DNA of 64,000 nt, taken from positions 124,001 to 188,000 of the forward strand of contig NZ_FUXW01000004.1 in NCBI RefSeq assembly GCF_900167005.1, in the 5' to 3' direction. Shown in pieces: positions 47,272-57,300 of this stretch; the stretch's first letter is position 1; every line of letters starts with the position of its first letter. The translations under genes were made by a program, and so were the position numbers. This DNA is from Butyricicoccus pullicaecorum DSM 23266. GTDB lineage: Bacteria; Bacillota; Clostridia; Oscillospirales; Butyricicoccaceae. A model generated the notes under the pieces. The model was not told where the DNA came from. It did no database searches and saw nothing but the letters and a program-made list of their open reading frames with translations.

Positions 47272-47828
47272 ACGAACACCTCTCTTTCTATCAAGTATTG
47301 TTTCATCTTCTCGCGGATACGGGTCAGCCGGACGGAAATATTTTTCTCCGAAAGACCTACAAACTCGGCTATGTCTTTGTAGCTGTCGGCAAACCAATAG
47401 CGGCGCATGAAAATGACGCGGTTTTCGAGGGTCAACGTGTCCAAAAATTCTCCAATGATACGGGCTAACTCTCTGGCTTCGATTTCATCTTCCACGGTTT
47501 TCTGATCAGCGATATAGCCCTCGATTTCCTCTAAGGCAATTTTATAGTGTCCGCTTCGTTTGGCGGCTGCTTTTCTCCAATAGATTTTGAGGGAAATGTT
47601 CCGAACGATTTTCACAATGTAGCTGAGCAGTGGGTTAGGGTGTACCGGGGGAATGGCGTTCCACGCGCTTAAGTATGCGTCATTGATACATTCCTCTGCG
47701 TCCTGTCGGCTGTTCACAATGTTGTACGAAAGATTGTGACAGATTTTTCCGTATTTAATGTCCAGCTCCCGTATGCCCTGTTGGTCACGCTCGAAAAACA
47801 GGTCTATTATTTTTTCATCATCTATCAT
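47268..47828 (-). CDS. ECF-type sigma-70 factor
   Basis: 186 residues. Region 2: DQQGIRELDIKYGKICHNLSYNIVNSRQDAEECINDAYLSAWNAIPP and LLSYIVKIVRNISLKIYWR. Region 4: LARIIGEFLDTLTLENRVIFMRRYWFADSYKDIAEFVGLSEKNISVRLTRIREKMKQYL. It directs polymerase to a small regulon, probably including its own promoter, and is paired with the membrane protein downstream. Confidence 0.92.
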   Translation of the reverse strand: MIDDEKIIDLFFERDQQGIRELDIKYGKICHNLSYNIVNSRQDAEECINDAYLSAWNAIPPVHPNPLLSYIVKIVRNISLKIYWRKAAAKRSGHYKIALEEIEGYIADQKTVEDEIEARELARIIGEFLDTLTLENRVIFMRRYWFADSYKDIAEFVGLSEKNISVRLTRIREKMKQYLIEREVFV

Positions 47829-48049
47829 TTCACCGCCCCCTTTCCGGCTTCACCTATATACTACGGTTTTAGCGGCAAATACTACATCAAATCCAAAACT
47901 TTTTCCCAAAAATTATACCATACTTTGCGTGAGATTGCTCACAACAGCTTTTGCTGCTTGGCTGGTGGCTCTCCGATGCTCCTCGCTGTATGGGGCGGTC
48001 AGACGGAAATATGAAGATACCCTCTCCATCAAGGGGAGAGGGTGTCTTT
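47829..48049. other. Gap with plus-oriented hairpin
   Basis: No gene. ACCCTCTCC (48019-48027) and GGAGAGGGT (48035-48043) form a stem followed by TTTTT at 48047-48051 on the plus strand. It lies at the 3' end of the minus-strand CD1845-like gene, where it could work as a barrier between islands. Confidence 0.5.
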
Positions 48050-48349
48050 TTAGCCGTAAACCAAATCCTGTATTGCAAACTTCAAATCCTGCACCTTGCC
48101 CAGCAGCCAAAAGGCCAGCTTCGGCAGCCCAAAGGGGCTTATGAGAAACGCGATCACGAGCAGGATAAGGCCGTTCTGCGGGGAGTATGTCACCAGGACG
48201 GCCACGCCCAGCAGGGCGATTACCGTACTGAGCAGCCCCAGCACCAAGCCGGACACATAGACCAGCCCCACGCAAATCCAGATGGCCAGGGTGAGCAGCA
48301 GGATCACCGGCGCAATCACAATCTTCAAAATCAGCTTCAATGCGGTCAT
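48050..48349 (-). CDS. CD1845-family small membrane protein
   Basis: 99 residues from the ATG at 48349, overlapping the upstream stop (ATGA). Text: MTALKLILKIVIAPVILLLTL, then a second and third hydrophobic segment (VSGLVLGLLSTVIALLGVAVLV; LILLVIAFLISPFGLPKLAFWLLG) and a QDLKFAIQDLVYG end. This is a conserved small protein of Tn1549-like conjugative elements (family name after C. difficile CD1845). Role in transfer is not known. Confidence 0.85.
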   Translation of the reverse strand: MTALKLILKIVIAPVILLLTLAIWICVGLVYVSGLVLGLLSTVIALLGVAVLVTYSPQNGLILLVIAFLISPFGLPKLAFWLLGKVQDLKFAIQDLVYG

Positions 48350-48657
48350 TTCATGGCCTCCTCTCGACGATCCAAATACTTCTGGCACAGACAGCGGACC
48401 TGTTCCTCGTCGGCCTCGTTTTCTTCCCGGCGTCCCTTTGTCAGCTGAATGGAGGCAAAGGATTCGTACTCGACCAGCAGATGGTCAAACAGTTCCTCCG
48501 GGGTCCGGCACACATCGCCTTCGCAATAGGGCGGGTCCGGGGGTGAGCCGTTGAAAGACACACAGACATATCCGTACCGGCTCTTGTAGACTTCCAGCTC
48601 CATATCCTGCGCCAGATAGTCCTCGAAAATCTCTAAAACCTTTTCAAAGGTCAACAT
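48346..48657 (-). CDS. Conserved ICE protein, unknown function
   Basis: 103 residues, acidic: MLTFEKVLEIFEDYLAQDMELEVYKSRYGYVCVSFNGSP, then EGDVCRTPEELFDHLLVEYESFASIQL and a charged C-terminus (REENEADEEQVRCLCQKYLDRREEAMK). It lies between mobC and the CD1845-like gene, a place filled in related elements by a similar gene. I cannot name the family. Confidence 0.7.
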   Translation of the reverse strand: MLTFEKVLEIFEDYLAQDMELEVYKSRYGYVCVSFNGSPPDPPYCEGDVCRTPEELFDHLLVEYESFASIQLTKGRREENEADEEQVRCLCQKYLDRREEAMK

Positions 48658-48821
48658 CGGTATCTCAACTCCTTTGTGAGATGTGAGAACACTTTGCTAT
48701 CTGCCTTTATTATCCGGCAAGCACTAGAAAAAGGCAAGGATGCGGACAAAAAGAAAAAGAGGAGGAAGGCGCGGCGAAAAGAACGCCGTTCCTCCCTCCG
48801 CAGTTGGGTCATATATCCCTG
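48658..48821. other. Non-coding gap after mobC, oriT candidate
   Basis: 164 bases without a gene in the transfer region. It contains an inverted repeat with GGAGGAA (48761-48767), a four-base bulge, CGGCG (48772-48776), a seven-base loop and CGCCGTTCCTCC (48784-48795). A GGGTCATATATCCCTGTTACG segment follows at 48806-48826. A hairpin next to mobC is what a relaxase target looks like, but termination of mobC is a rival reading. Confidence 0.35.
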
Positions 48822-49166
48822 TTACGAAAGCCTGGAAAGCTGGGTCAGGATTGCTTTCACGCCCCCCCATAGCTGCTCCTGTCGCTGGGCTATATCCTCC
48901 AGGTCAGCGTCATAAACACGCCCGGTCTCATGCACCCGGCGGGTGAGCTGGTTCAGGTTGTTGCTGCTCCGGCGCAGCAGAGACACTAGCTCCTTCAGCT
49001 CCGGCAAGTCCAGCTGCACCACATAACCGTCCAGGGCCATCTTTCGCAGATAGGCTTCCCGGTTCTTCGTCCCAACTTGGGACATTTTCTGCTCAATCAG
49101 CGCCAGCTCCTCCGAGGTGACCCGGAAATTCACCTGGACATCCCGCTTACGGTTCGGGGCGCTCAC
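48822..49166 (-). CDS. mobC: MobC-like relaxosome accessory protein
   Basis: 114 residues. Text: KRDVQVNFRVTSEELALIEQKMSQVGTKNREAYLRKMALDGYVVQLDLPELKELVSLLRRSSNNLNQLTRRVHETGRVYDADLEDI. The ribbon-helix-helix N-terminus and the LLRRSSNNLNQLTRRVHETG motif are diagnostic of MobC. It binds oriT and helps the relaxase open it. It overlaps the DUF3849 stop by four bases. Confidence 0.93.
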   Translation of the reverse strand: MSAPNRKRDVQVNFRVTSEELALIEQKMSQVGTKNREAYLRKMALDGYVVQLDLPELKELVSLLRRSSNNLNQLTRRVHETGRVYDADLEDIAQRQEQLWGGVKAILTQLSRLS

Positions 49167-49969
49167 CGTTCCGGCTCCTGTTTCTTCGGCAAAGCAGGCT
49201 TGTGGGCGGGCGGCTCCTGTTTGAGCTTTTGCAGGACAGAGCTTTTCTCCGGTTCCTGAAGTGTTTTTCGTACCTGCCGTGTAAACAGATCGGTCAGTCC
49301 AGGATTGACCCCATCCACAACCAGATAAGCACAGTGGCGCGAAATGCCGCTGTCCTCCGGCATGGGAATGGTCTTTGACCAGGCTTTGTTGTCACGGGAA
49401 ACACGGCCATCGCTGTCCTTGTGCTGGATGGTGTTGGCAAGTATGAACTGTACTCGTTCCGACCCGAACTTTTCCAGCACCGCCTTAACCGCAGACTCCG
49501 TATCCAGCCGGTTATCCGCATAGTGGGCGCTGATGGTGTGTTCAATGGCCTCTTTACAGTCGAGGTTTACCTGATAAGAGCGGTTATATTGTGCCATCTC
49601 CCCATGCTGGGACGCATAGGTGGCAGAATGGAGATAGAGAGGGACGGACCGCTGTTCGTCCAAAACCTTGCACACATCATCCGCCCGGTTCTCAATGCTG
49701 TCCCGGATCACATCCATGTAGCCGGTCTCCAGCTTCTCAAAGTGACGGTACACATCTGCCAGCGGCGTGGGCGAATCCAGCAACGCCTGGGCCTGGGCGT
49801 CGGTCAGCTCCAGTTCCTCCATCGCCATCATGATGTCCTCCCGGACGGTGTACTCATAGGCATGGTTCAGGACTTCTGCCGGGGGCTGACTTTTCAGCCA
49901 GTCCCGGTATTTGTCCTGCTCAGCAGCCATCTTCTCATAGAGGGCCGTATTCAGATCGTTGGTATTCAT
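49163..49969 (-). CDS. DUF3849-like ICE protein
   Basis: 268 residues starting MNTNDLNTALYEKMAAEQDKY behind AAGGAGGTG. The body has YEYTVREDIMMAMEELELTDAQAQALLDSPTPLADVYRHFEK and RAVPLYLHSATYASQHGEMAQYNRSYQVNLDCKEAIEHTI, then VQFILANTIQHKDSDGRVSRDNKAWSKTIPMPED, a pattern shared by DUF3849 domain proteins of Tn1549-like elements. The C-terminus is Pro/Lys/Glu-rich. The role in transfer is not known. Confidence 0.8.
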   Translation of the reverse strand: MNTNDLNTALYEKMAAEQDKYRDWLKSQPPAEVLNHAYEYTVREDIMMAMEELELTDAQAQALLDSPTPLADVYRHFEKLETGYMDVIRDSIENRADDVCKVLDEQRSVPLYLHSATYASQHGEMAQYNRSYQVNLDCKEAIEHTISAHYADNRLDTESAVKAVLEKFGSERVQFILANTIQHKDSDGRVSRDNKAWSKTIPMPEDSGISRHCAYLVVDGVNPGLTDLFTRQVRKTLQEPEKSSVLQKLKQEPPAHKPALPKKQEPER

Positions 49970-49970
49970 G

Positions 49971-50054
49971 TTATCGCACCTCCTTTTCGTTATATGAGAG
50001 AGAAGCAGGGGCGGTTTGGTTCGCCCGGTCTATCTGTTCTTGGGTGTAGTACAT
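49971..50054 (-). pseudogene. 27-codon remnant fused from two ICE gene ends
   Basis: Frame MYYTQEQIDRANQTAPASL...NEKEVR. The first residues match the start of toprim/DUF3991-type ICE proteins (MYYTQEQIDRAN). The last (KEVR, stop) is the tail that normally carries the ribosome site of the next gene. A large internal deletion is the simplest explanation. It is flanked by a plus-strand promoter. Confidence 0.6.
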
Positions 50055-50077
50055 GGTTGATACCTCGCTTTCTGTGG

Positions 50078-50106
50078 TTGAATTATTCATAATTCTTGAG
50101 TATAAT
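50078..50106 (+). promoter_or_regulatory. Promoter of cassette gene 1
   Basis: TTGAAT (50078-50083), 17-base spacer, TATAAT (50101-50106). The surrounding sequence, with GTAGTACAT upstream, is repeated near 50500. Confidence 0.8.
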
Positions 50107-50143
50107 GAAATTGACAAAATCAGTATTGGAGAGGGGAAGAAAA

Positions 50144-50377
50144 GTGAAAAAACTTATTTTAGGTATAGCAGTTATGGCAATCGGTGCTATCAGCACAATT
50201 TCTATTATTGTTGCGACAGTATTATCTCCGTTAAATCCGTACTCTTACAATGGTATTGGCGGATGGTATGGTTGCCTTTTAGGAATGGATTTGGTTATGC
50301 CATTTACCATTTCTATCATTGTTGCGATTATCGGATTGGCGATTGCAGTATGGGGAGTATTTGATAAGAATAATTAG
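50144..50377 (+). CDS. Small two-pass membrane protein, cassette gene 1
   Basis: 77 residues from the GTG at 50144 behind GGAGAGGGG; the ATG at 50105 overlaps the -10 box and is rejected. Sequence: MKKLILGIAVMAIGAISTISIIV, a Tyr/Gly-rich loop with NPYSYNGIGGWYGCLLG, and a second helix FTISIIVAIIGLAIAVWGVFD. Plus strand, AT-rich, unlike the ICE genes around it. Terminator at 50409-50446. Function unknown. Confidence 0.7.
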   Translation: MKKLILGIAVMAIGAISTISIIVATVLSPLNPYSYNGIGGWYGCLLGMDLVMPFTISIIVAIIGLAIAVWGVFDKNN

Positions 50378-50408
50378 AGCTATTACCTCCCCTCTGATTG
50401 AAAAGTAC

Positions 50409-50446
50409 AAAGGACGGGCAAGTCAAACGGCTTGCTCGTCCTTTTT
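50409..50446 (+). terminator. Terminator of cassette gene 1
   Basis: AAAGGACGGGCAAG (50409-50422) pairs with CTTGCTCGTCCTTT (50431-50444), then TT. A second, slightly decayed copy of this element occurs at 51351-51386. Confidence 0.8.
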
Positions 50447-50448
50447 GT

Positions 50449-50508
50449 TTATCGCACCTCCTCATGCTGTTTTGGTTTCTTTTCTGCCCATTCTTGTGGG
50501 TAGTACAT
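50449..50508 (-). pseudogene. 19-codon remnant with helicase-gene tail
   Basis: Frame MYYPQEWAEKKPKQHEEVR. The start resembles the remnant at 50054, and KKPKQHEEVR equals the C-terminus of the giant protein ending at 51391. It is thus a chimera of two ICE gene ends and marks a junction. Confidence 0.6.
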
Positions 50509-50531
50509 TGTGGACGCCTCGCTTACGGTGA

Positions 50532-50560
50532 TTGAATTGTTTATAGATTTCAAGTACAAT
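50532..50560 (+). promoter_or_regulatory. Promoter of cassette genes 2 and 3
   Basis: TTGAAT (50532-50537), 17-base spacer, TACAAT (50555-50560). Same -35, spacing and setting as the promoter at 50078. Confidence 0.75.
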
Positions 50561-50620
50561 TATACTGACAAGAGAAAATATAAAAGAAATCAAACAGTTT
50601 GATTTGAAAGGAGAATAATT

Positions 50621-50788
50621 ATGAAACAATATAAAGTTGTTGAAGTTAAAGTAAGTGAGGCAGAAGCAAAAATGAATGATATGGCAAAGGAAGGTTGGGA
50701 AGTTGTTAGCACCAGCATCTTTCTTGGTGCTACAGCCTTTACCAAAGCAGGCACTACTATGTTTATCACTTTTTCTAAAGAAGTGTAA
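50621..50788 (+). CDS. DUF4177-like small protein, cassette gene 2
   Basis: 55 residues behind AAAGGAG: MKQYKVVEVKVSEAEAKMND, MAKEGWEVVSTSIFLGATAF, ending TMFITFSKEV. The YKVVEVKV...LxxxGKEGWEVVS pattern is that of DUF4177, a small alpha-beta family in Firmicutes with no assigned function. Too short to appear in most gene predictions; start and stop are clear. Confidence 0.8.
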   Translation: MKQYKVVEVKVSEAEAKMNDMAKEGWEVVSTSIFLGATAFTKAGTTMFITFSKEV

Positions 50789-50866
50789 CCTGTGTAATCT
50801 TAATGAAATTGACTACTATCAACACACATGGCTAACAGGGCTAAAGTAAAAGGTGGTGAAAACTCT

Positions 50867-51322
50867 TTGAGCGTATGCACATTCATTGCTTCTGATTTTC
50901 CTTTAATGGAAGCCGCACCAAATCATGATTATCCCAATGAAATAGACATTGATAATAGCACAATATATGATGGCGGCGCAGATGATAACTATTTTCTGCA
51001 TTTCTTTATGGATGTTCAGAACTATACCCAGAAAGTAAATGGTGTCTATCTGGAGTGGAACTATACAGAGGGCAGGGCAGAACAGATTATTGAGTATATA
51101 AAAAACGCCTTAAAAAATACGCCATCCATTGAACTTTGGCATGTGTGGTTAATGGACTATTATGAATTTGAGGACAGACCTGTGATTCATAGGCAAACAA
51201 TTTCCATTGATGAAATTACCCCAAGACATATTAAGGTAATTGATGATGCAGAGATTTGGAATACTCCCGACAAAATGTATCCGAATAGGCCGTCATTCTA
51301 TTGTTTAGAAATAAAACGATAA
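50867..51322 (+). CDS. Unknown acidic protein, cassette gene 3
   Basis: About 151 residues from a TTG at 50867, eight bases after AAAGGTGGTG. An ATG at 50828 in frame has no ribosome site. Sequence includes FIASDFPLMEAAPNHDYPNEIDIDNSTIYDGGADDNYFLHFF, YTQKVNGVYLEWNYTEGRAEQIIEYIKNAL, ELWHVWLMDYYEFEDRPVIHRQTISIDEITPRHIKVID. Compact, acidic and probably cytoplasmic. Similar small proteins occur in mobile elements, but I do not know the family; an immunity-like role is only a guess. Confidence 0.7.
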   Translation: MSVCTFIASDFPLMEAAPNHDYPNEIDIDNSTIYDGGADDNYFLHFFMDVQNYTQKVNGVYLEWNYTEGRAEQIIEYIKNALKNTPSIELWHVWLMDYYEFEDRPVIHRQTISIDEITPRHIKVIDDAEIWNTPDKMYPNRPSFYCLEIKR

Positions 51323-51350
51323 TGACAGCTTTTCTTTTATCGAGCAACAC

Positions 51351-51386
51351 AAAGGACGGACAAGCCAGACAGCTTGCCCGCCCTTT
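51351..51386 (+). terminator. Decayed copy of the cassette terminator
   Basis: AAAGGACGGACAAG (51351-51364) faces CTTGCCCGCCCTTT (51373-51386). Two A-C mismatches weaken the stem relative to the copy at 50409. It is joined to the same TTTATCGCACCTCCTCATG sequence. Confidence 0.65.
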
Positions 51387-51390
51387 GTGT

Positions 51391-54300
51391 TTATCGCACC
51401 TCCTCATGTTGTTTCGGTTTCTTTTCAGGGCTGCGGGGCGGCGCCGGGCGCTTCAAGCTGTCCAGCACCGAAGGCCGTGCGCTCTTGGCAACCACGGTTT
51501 CCGGCTGGGTGCGGCCCTTGCCGTCAATGTTCAGAAGCGTGTCCAGTTCCACCAGACGGGCGGACTTGACTCGCAGATCGTCCTCAAAGGGAAACGGCTT
51601 TCCGATTTCCTCTTTGGCTGCGGCCTGCTGTTGGTAAAGGTTGTCCAGCTGGTTTTTCACGGCTTCCAAACGCTGAGGCATCTGAGCCAGTGCATTGTCG
51701 ATACGGGTGAGGTTTCCGCGCGGGTCTGTACCGAGGCTTGCCCGGTGGGTCATCTGGCCTTTCAACAGGAGCGTATATTCCTGTTTCCAAGCGGAAAACT
51801 CCACGGACATAGTAAAGCCCCGATAGCTACCAATCTGCACCGGTTCGGAGCCTTTGACCTCCTTACAGGCATCCAGCAGGGCTGCACCGGCGTTTTCTTT
51901 GTCAGTCAGCACATCGCCCCGGATCTCCATTCCAGCAAAGCCATCCTCCGGGTGAGGATGGGCGGCCAGGGTCTCCAGGTCCGCTTCAAAGCCTTTGATA
52001 AATCCCTTATTGGTTTCGATTTCCTGGGGGAAGTATTTGAGCAACTGATCCTCCAGGCGGTACTGCTTGCTCTGGTGGTCGGCTTTCATCAGCTTCAGGC
52101 GAGCAACCTCCACATCCAAATCCATGCGCTCCTTGATACGGGGGTCTCCGGCGCACAGGGCCTTGATCTCGGCAAAAGACAGCGCCGTTTCGTCCACATC
52201 ATCGCAGGAGCGGACCGGCGATTTAGAGGTCATAATCTGAGAGATAAACTTCTGTTTGTTCTCCACAGTCTGCCACAAATAGCTGTCGAAGGTTCCCTCG
52301 GTAACATAGCGGTACACATGGACCAGCGGATTCTGGTTGCCCTGGCGCTCGATACGGCCCTTGCGCTGGGCAAGGTCTCCCGGACGCCACGGACAATCCA
52401 GGTCATGGAGGGCCACAAGGCGGTCTTGCACATTGGTGCCAGCGCCCATTTTGGAGGTGCTGCCCAACAGGACACGCACCTGCCCGGTGCGGACCTTGGA
52501 AAACAGTTCTTTCTTCTGCACCTCGGTCTTGGCCTCATGGATAAAAGCAATCTGCTCGGCGGGCATTCCCTGGGCGATGAGCTTCTGGCGGATGTCCTCA
52601 TAGATGGTAAAGGCAGGCTCAGGCTCATCCAACGGCACAGCCTGTTCCAGCGCATGAAGTGTGGGATTGTCCAGCGCCTTGGCTGCCTTTTTGGAGGAAG
52701 CGGACTGGACCTGGGGCGTGGAAATGTCGCAGAATACCAGCTGGGTCAGCTTGTCAGCCTCGCCGTCCCGCCAGATCTGCATGATATTGCCCACACACTG
52801 ATTGACCTTGGTGCCGGGTTCATCCGGCAGCAGCTGGTTGATGATACGCTGGTCCAGGCCCAGCTTGCGGCCATCGCCGGTAATCTTGAGCATATTGTCC
52901 TCTGAGGGGTCAACGCTGCCGCTGTGTACTCTGGAGGCGCGCTCGGAGAGAACCTGCACCATCTCTTTTTGATGTTCAGTAGGCTGGGCCACGATGTTGT
53001 GGTATTCCACCTCCGGGGTCGGCAAGTTCAGCTGATCGGCGGTCTTGATGTCCGCCACCTCTTTGAACAGGTTCATCAGTTCCGGGAGGTTGAAAAACTT
53101 GCTGAATCTCGTTCTTGCCCGGTAGCCGGTGCCTTCCGGTGCCAGCTCCAGCGCCGTGACGGTTTCTCCGAAGCGGCTGGCCCAGCAGTCGAAGTGGGTC
53201 ATGTTCAGTTCTTGCAGGCGGTCATACTGGAGATACCGCTGCATGGTGTAAAGTTCGGTCATGCTGTTCGATACGGGGGTGCCAGTGGCGAAAATCACAC
53301 CACGGTTTCCGGTCAGTTCATCCATATAGCGACACTTCGCAAACATATCGCTGGACTTTTGGGCATCGCTGGTGGAGAGACCTGCCACATTCCGCATTTT
53401 GGTGTATAAAAACAGGTTTTTATAGTTATGCGCCTCATCGACGAACAGGCGGTCCACACCCAACTGCTCGAATGTTACCACATCGTCCTTGCGGCTCTCG
53501 GCCTGCAATTTCTCCAGCCGGGCTTCCAGGGACTTCTTGGTGCGTTCCAACTGCTTGACCGTGAAACGCTCACCGCCGCTGTACTTCACCTCGGCAATGC
53601 CCTCGGTGATCTCGTCGATCTGCTCCTGAAGGAGCCGTTCCTGACGCTCTCGGCTGATGGGGATTTTCTCAAACTGGCAATGGCCCATGATGATAGCGTC
53701 ATAGTCACCGGTGGCAATCCGGGCACAGAACTTCTTGCGGTTGTGGGTCTCAAAGTCTTTTTTGGTGGTGACAAGAATGTTGGCGGATGGATAGAGCCGC
53801 AGAAACTCCGAAGCCCACTGCTCAGTCAAGTGATTCGGAACAACAAACAAGGATTTCTGGCACAACCCCAGACGCTTACTCTCCATAGCGGCAGCCACCA
53901 TTTCAAAAGTCTTGCCCGCGCCTACCTCGTGCGCCAGCAGCGTATTGCCGCCGTACAGCACATGGGCGATAGCATTCAGCTGATGTTCCCGCAAGGTAAT
54001 GGACGGGTTCATACCACCAAAAACAATATGCCCGCCGTCATACTCACGGGGGCGGGTGGAGTTCATTTCCTCATTGTACTGGCGGACCAGAGCTTGGCGG
54101 CGGTCCGGGTCTTTCCAAATCCAGTCCTTAAAAGCGTCCCGGATGGCCTGCTGCTTTTGGGCAGCCAGGGTGGTCTCCTTGGCATTCAGCACCCGGCGCT
54201 CTTTGCCGTCTGCATCCTCTATGGTGTCGTAGATACGGACATCCCGCAGGTTCAAGCAATCCTCCAAAATCTTGTAGGCATTGGCACGGCTGGTTCCGTA

Positions 54301-57300
54301 GGTGGTATAGGCTGCCACATTGTTCTGGCTTACAGAGCTTTTGCCGGTAATCTGCCACTCGGCGGTAAAAGAAGAATAGTTGACCTCAATATTCCGCTGC
54401 AGATAAAACGGCGTATCAAAGGTCTCATACATAAACTGCTGGATGTACTCTTTGTCAATCCAGGTAGCGCCCAGGCGCACCTCGATCTCCGACGCATCCA
54501 GGTCTTTGGGCTGGGCAGCGGTAAGGGCCTCCACATTGACGGCAAAGGAAGGGTCCTGCTGTGCGGCCCGCTGTGCCTGACGCAGCTTACGCCGCACATT
54601 GCCGGACAGGTATTCGTCAGCAGTCACATAATGGGGAGTGCCGTCTTTCTCCAACTGTCCCGGCACACGGAAGATCACGCCTTGCAGCTCGGCGGCCAGT
54701 TCGTCTCCGGTCTTGCCAGTCAGCTCCGACATATACGCCATATCCACACAGGCTTTCTCCGAAATGGAGACGGCAAGAGCTTCACTGGCGGTATCCACAG
54801 CGTCCACCGCCTTGTGGGGCTTGATGGTACACTTGGTGAACATATCCGCCTTGCGCTCCAGCTTGCCGTCCTCGTCAATGACTTCCAGCGCGCAGAGCAG
54901 ATAGTAGCTGGAATCATCAGCAAAGGCCAGCCGGTTCGCCCGGTCATTGATAAGACCATATTTTGCAGAAAAGCTGTCATAGAGCCGGTTCAGTTCAGCC
55001 TGTTTATCCCGGATGGCGCTGTCCGGTGTGGCAGCGTCCATTTGCAGATCAATGAGCTGCTGGACACATTCCCGCAGACCCACCAGCCCTTTCACACGGG
55101 CTTCGGCGGTGGCATTCAGGTCAGGCCGTACCATACGGCTGTTTTCACGGAAATACACAGCGCCGTCCACAACGGTGTAGGAGTAATTTTTCACATTGGG
55201 GTCAGCAGGAATAGAAGTGTCGATGGCTTCGCCCTCGCCCAGCTCCGGCAGCTCGGCCTCCTGGTAAGTGCCGCGAATGTACTTCACGGCATCATGCAGC
55301 TGATCGGCAAGCTCCAGCCCCTCGATGGGATTCACGGTGTAGTCCATGCCATGGGCGGTGCTTTCCGGTTCCTGTCGGCCCAGCACCATTTCCGGGTGGT
55401 CCAGGAAATAGCGGTTAATGGCAAAGCCATCCTCCGTCTGCCCGGTCTGCGTCCACTCCGGCACGATGTCCAACGGACGATCACGCTTTTGCAGGAAAAT
55501 AATGTCCGAAACGACCTCGGCACCGGCGTTCTTTTTGAAAGCGTCATTGGGCAGACGGATGGCCCCCAGCAGCTCGGCGCGCTGAGCAAGATACCGGCGC
55601 ACAGTGGAATCCTTGGCATCCATCGTATAGCGGCTGGTGACAAAGGCCACCACGCCACCCGGACGCACCTGGTCCAACGCCTTGGCAAAAAAGTAGTTAT
55701 GAATGCTAAAATTCAGCTTATCATAGGCTTTATCCCGAACCTGATACTGACCAAACGGAACATTACCCACCGCCAGATCATAGAAATCCCGCCTGTCGGT
55801 GGTCTCAAACCCGGCCACGGTGATGTCGGCCTTGGGATAGAGCTGCTGGGCAATACGCCCGCTGATGGAATCCAGCTCCACGCCGTAAAGACGGCTGTTT
55901 CGCATTTCCTCCGGCAGCATACCGAAGAAATTGCCCACACCACAAGACGGCTCCAGAATGTTGCCGGTCTCAAATCCCATACGGCCCACAGCCTCATAAA
56001 TCGCTTTGATGACCGTAGGGCTGGTGTAATGCGCATTGAGAGTGGAACCTCTGGCAGCAGCGTATTCCGACCGGGTCAGCAGCTCCTTCAGCTGAGCATA
56101 TTCCGCACCCCAGCCGGCCTTCTCCGGGTCAAAGGCATCGGCAAGGCCGCCCCAGCCCACATACCGGGAAAGGATTTTCTGCTGTTCCGGCGTTGCCTGC
56201 TCGGTGGTTTCCTCCAGGTATTTCAGCAGCTTGATTGCCGCGACATTGGCCTGAAACTTGGCCTTCGGACCGCCTTCGCCCAGGTGATCGTCAGTGATAC
56301 GGAAATTCTCGGCGGTGCGACGCAGATTGGCCTTGTATTCCTCATAAGAGGCTTCCTCGGCAGCTTTGACATTGGGGAAGGTCTGCCACTCGCCGTTTAC
56401 CTGAATGGAAACGGGGTGTTCGTCCAGTGCCTCATCCAGAGTCTTTTCCGGCTCGACAGCAGGCGTGGGCGGCTCCGGCTCATTGGTTCGCAGGGTCTGA
56501 ACAACCACATCATAGGGCAGATTGTTCTTATCGCCCGGATAGACAGCCACAGTCTCGGCTTGGAAGGCCGGGGTTTCGGCAGCCGGTTCGGGGCGTTCCT
56601 GCTCAAAACCGTCCAACTGACGGGCATACATCCCGCGCAGCAAAGGCGCAACCTCGCTCCACTGGAAGAACAGCATGGCCAGACGCTTTTCATCTGCATC
56701 CAGCACTTCCAGCTCGATACCTTCCGGCATCGTGCGGTAATCGGCGGTCTCTCCGGTCTCCAGCTCCATCGTTTCCACGATGTTGGGATAAGCCCGGCTC
56801 AGCCACAAGGCTACCTCCTGGTTGCTCTTGCCGTTGCGAAGAAGCTCGGAAAGCTCCGCCTTGTCCGCCTCACCAATCAGGCCATGGGCCAGCACATCCC
56901 GAAGGTCCTGGTCCACCGTATCCAGATTTGCAGGCAGGAATTCGGTATAGAAGTCGTTGCGGTTATCCTCCCGCAAAAGCTGCTCAAACCGTTCCCGGCT
57001 CTCAGCCCGGTAGATGGGATAGCTCATGCCGGTGGGCAGCAGCTGCACCGTGTCATCCCGCAGCTCTGTGATCTGATGGGGCCGGTCATCCAGATAGACA
57101 ATATCACCCACATTGTAGGGAGGAACCGCTGGATCGTAGGAGGTTCGCTCCCGGAGTGTGCCACGAGCCGCAGCGTATTCCTCATCTGAAACCAGAACAC
57201 GCAAATTATGGGGAGAAGGCTGTTCCGGCTCATCTGCCGGGACGCTCTCTCTGGATATGGCCTCCACATCCGCCATAACACGCTGGATGAATGGGTCATT

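Noticed and set aside
53428-57189. 1253-codon plus-strand frame opposite the giant gene
   Set aside because: Leu/Ile/His/Gly-rich text typical of the reverse complement of a GC-rich gene; no domain or ribosome site. The minus-strand methylase-helicase frame is clearly real.
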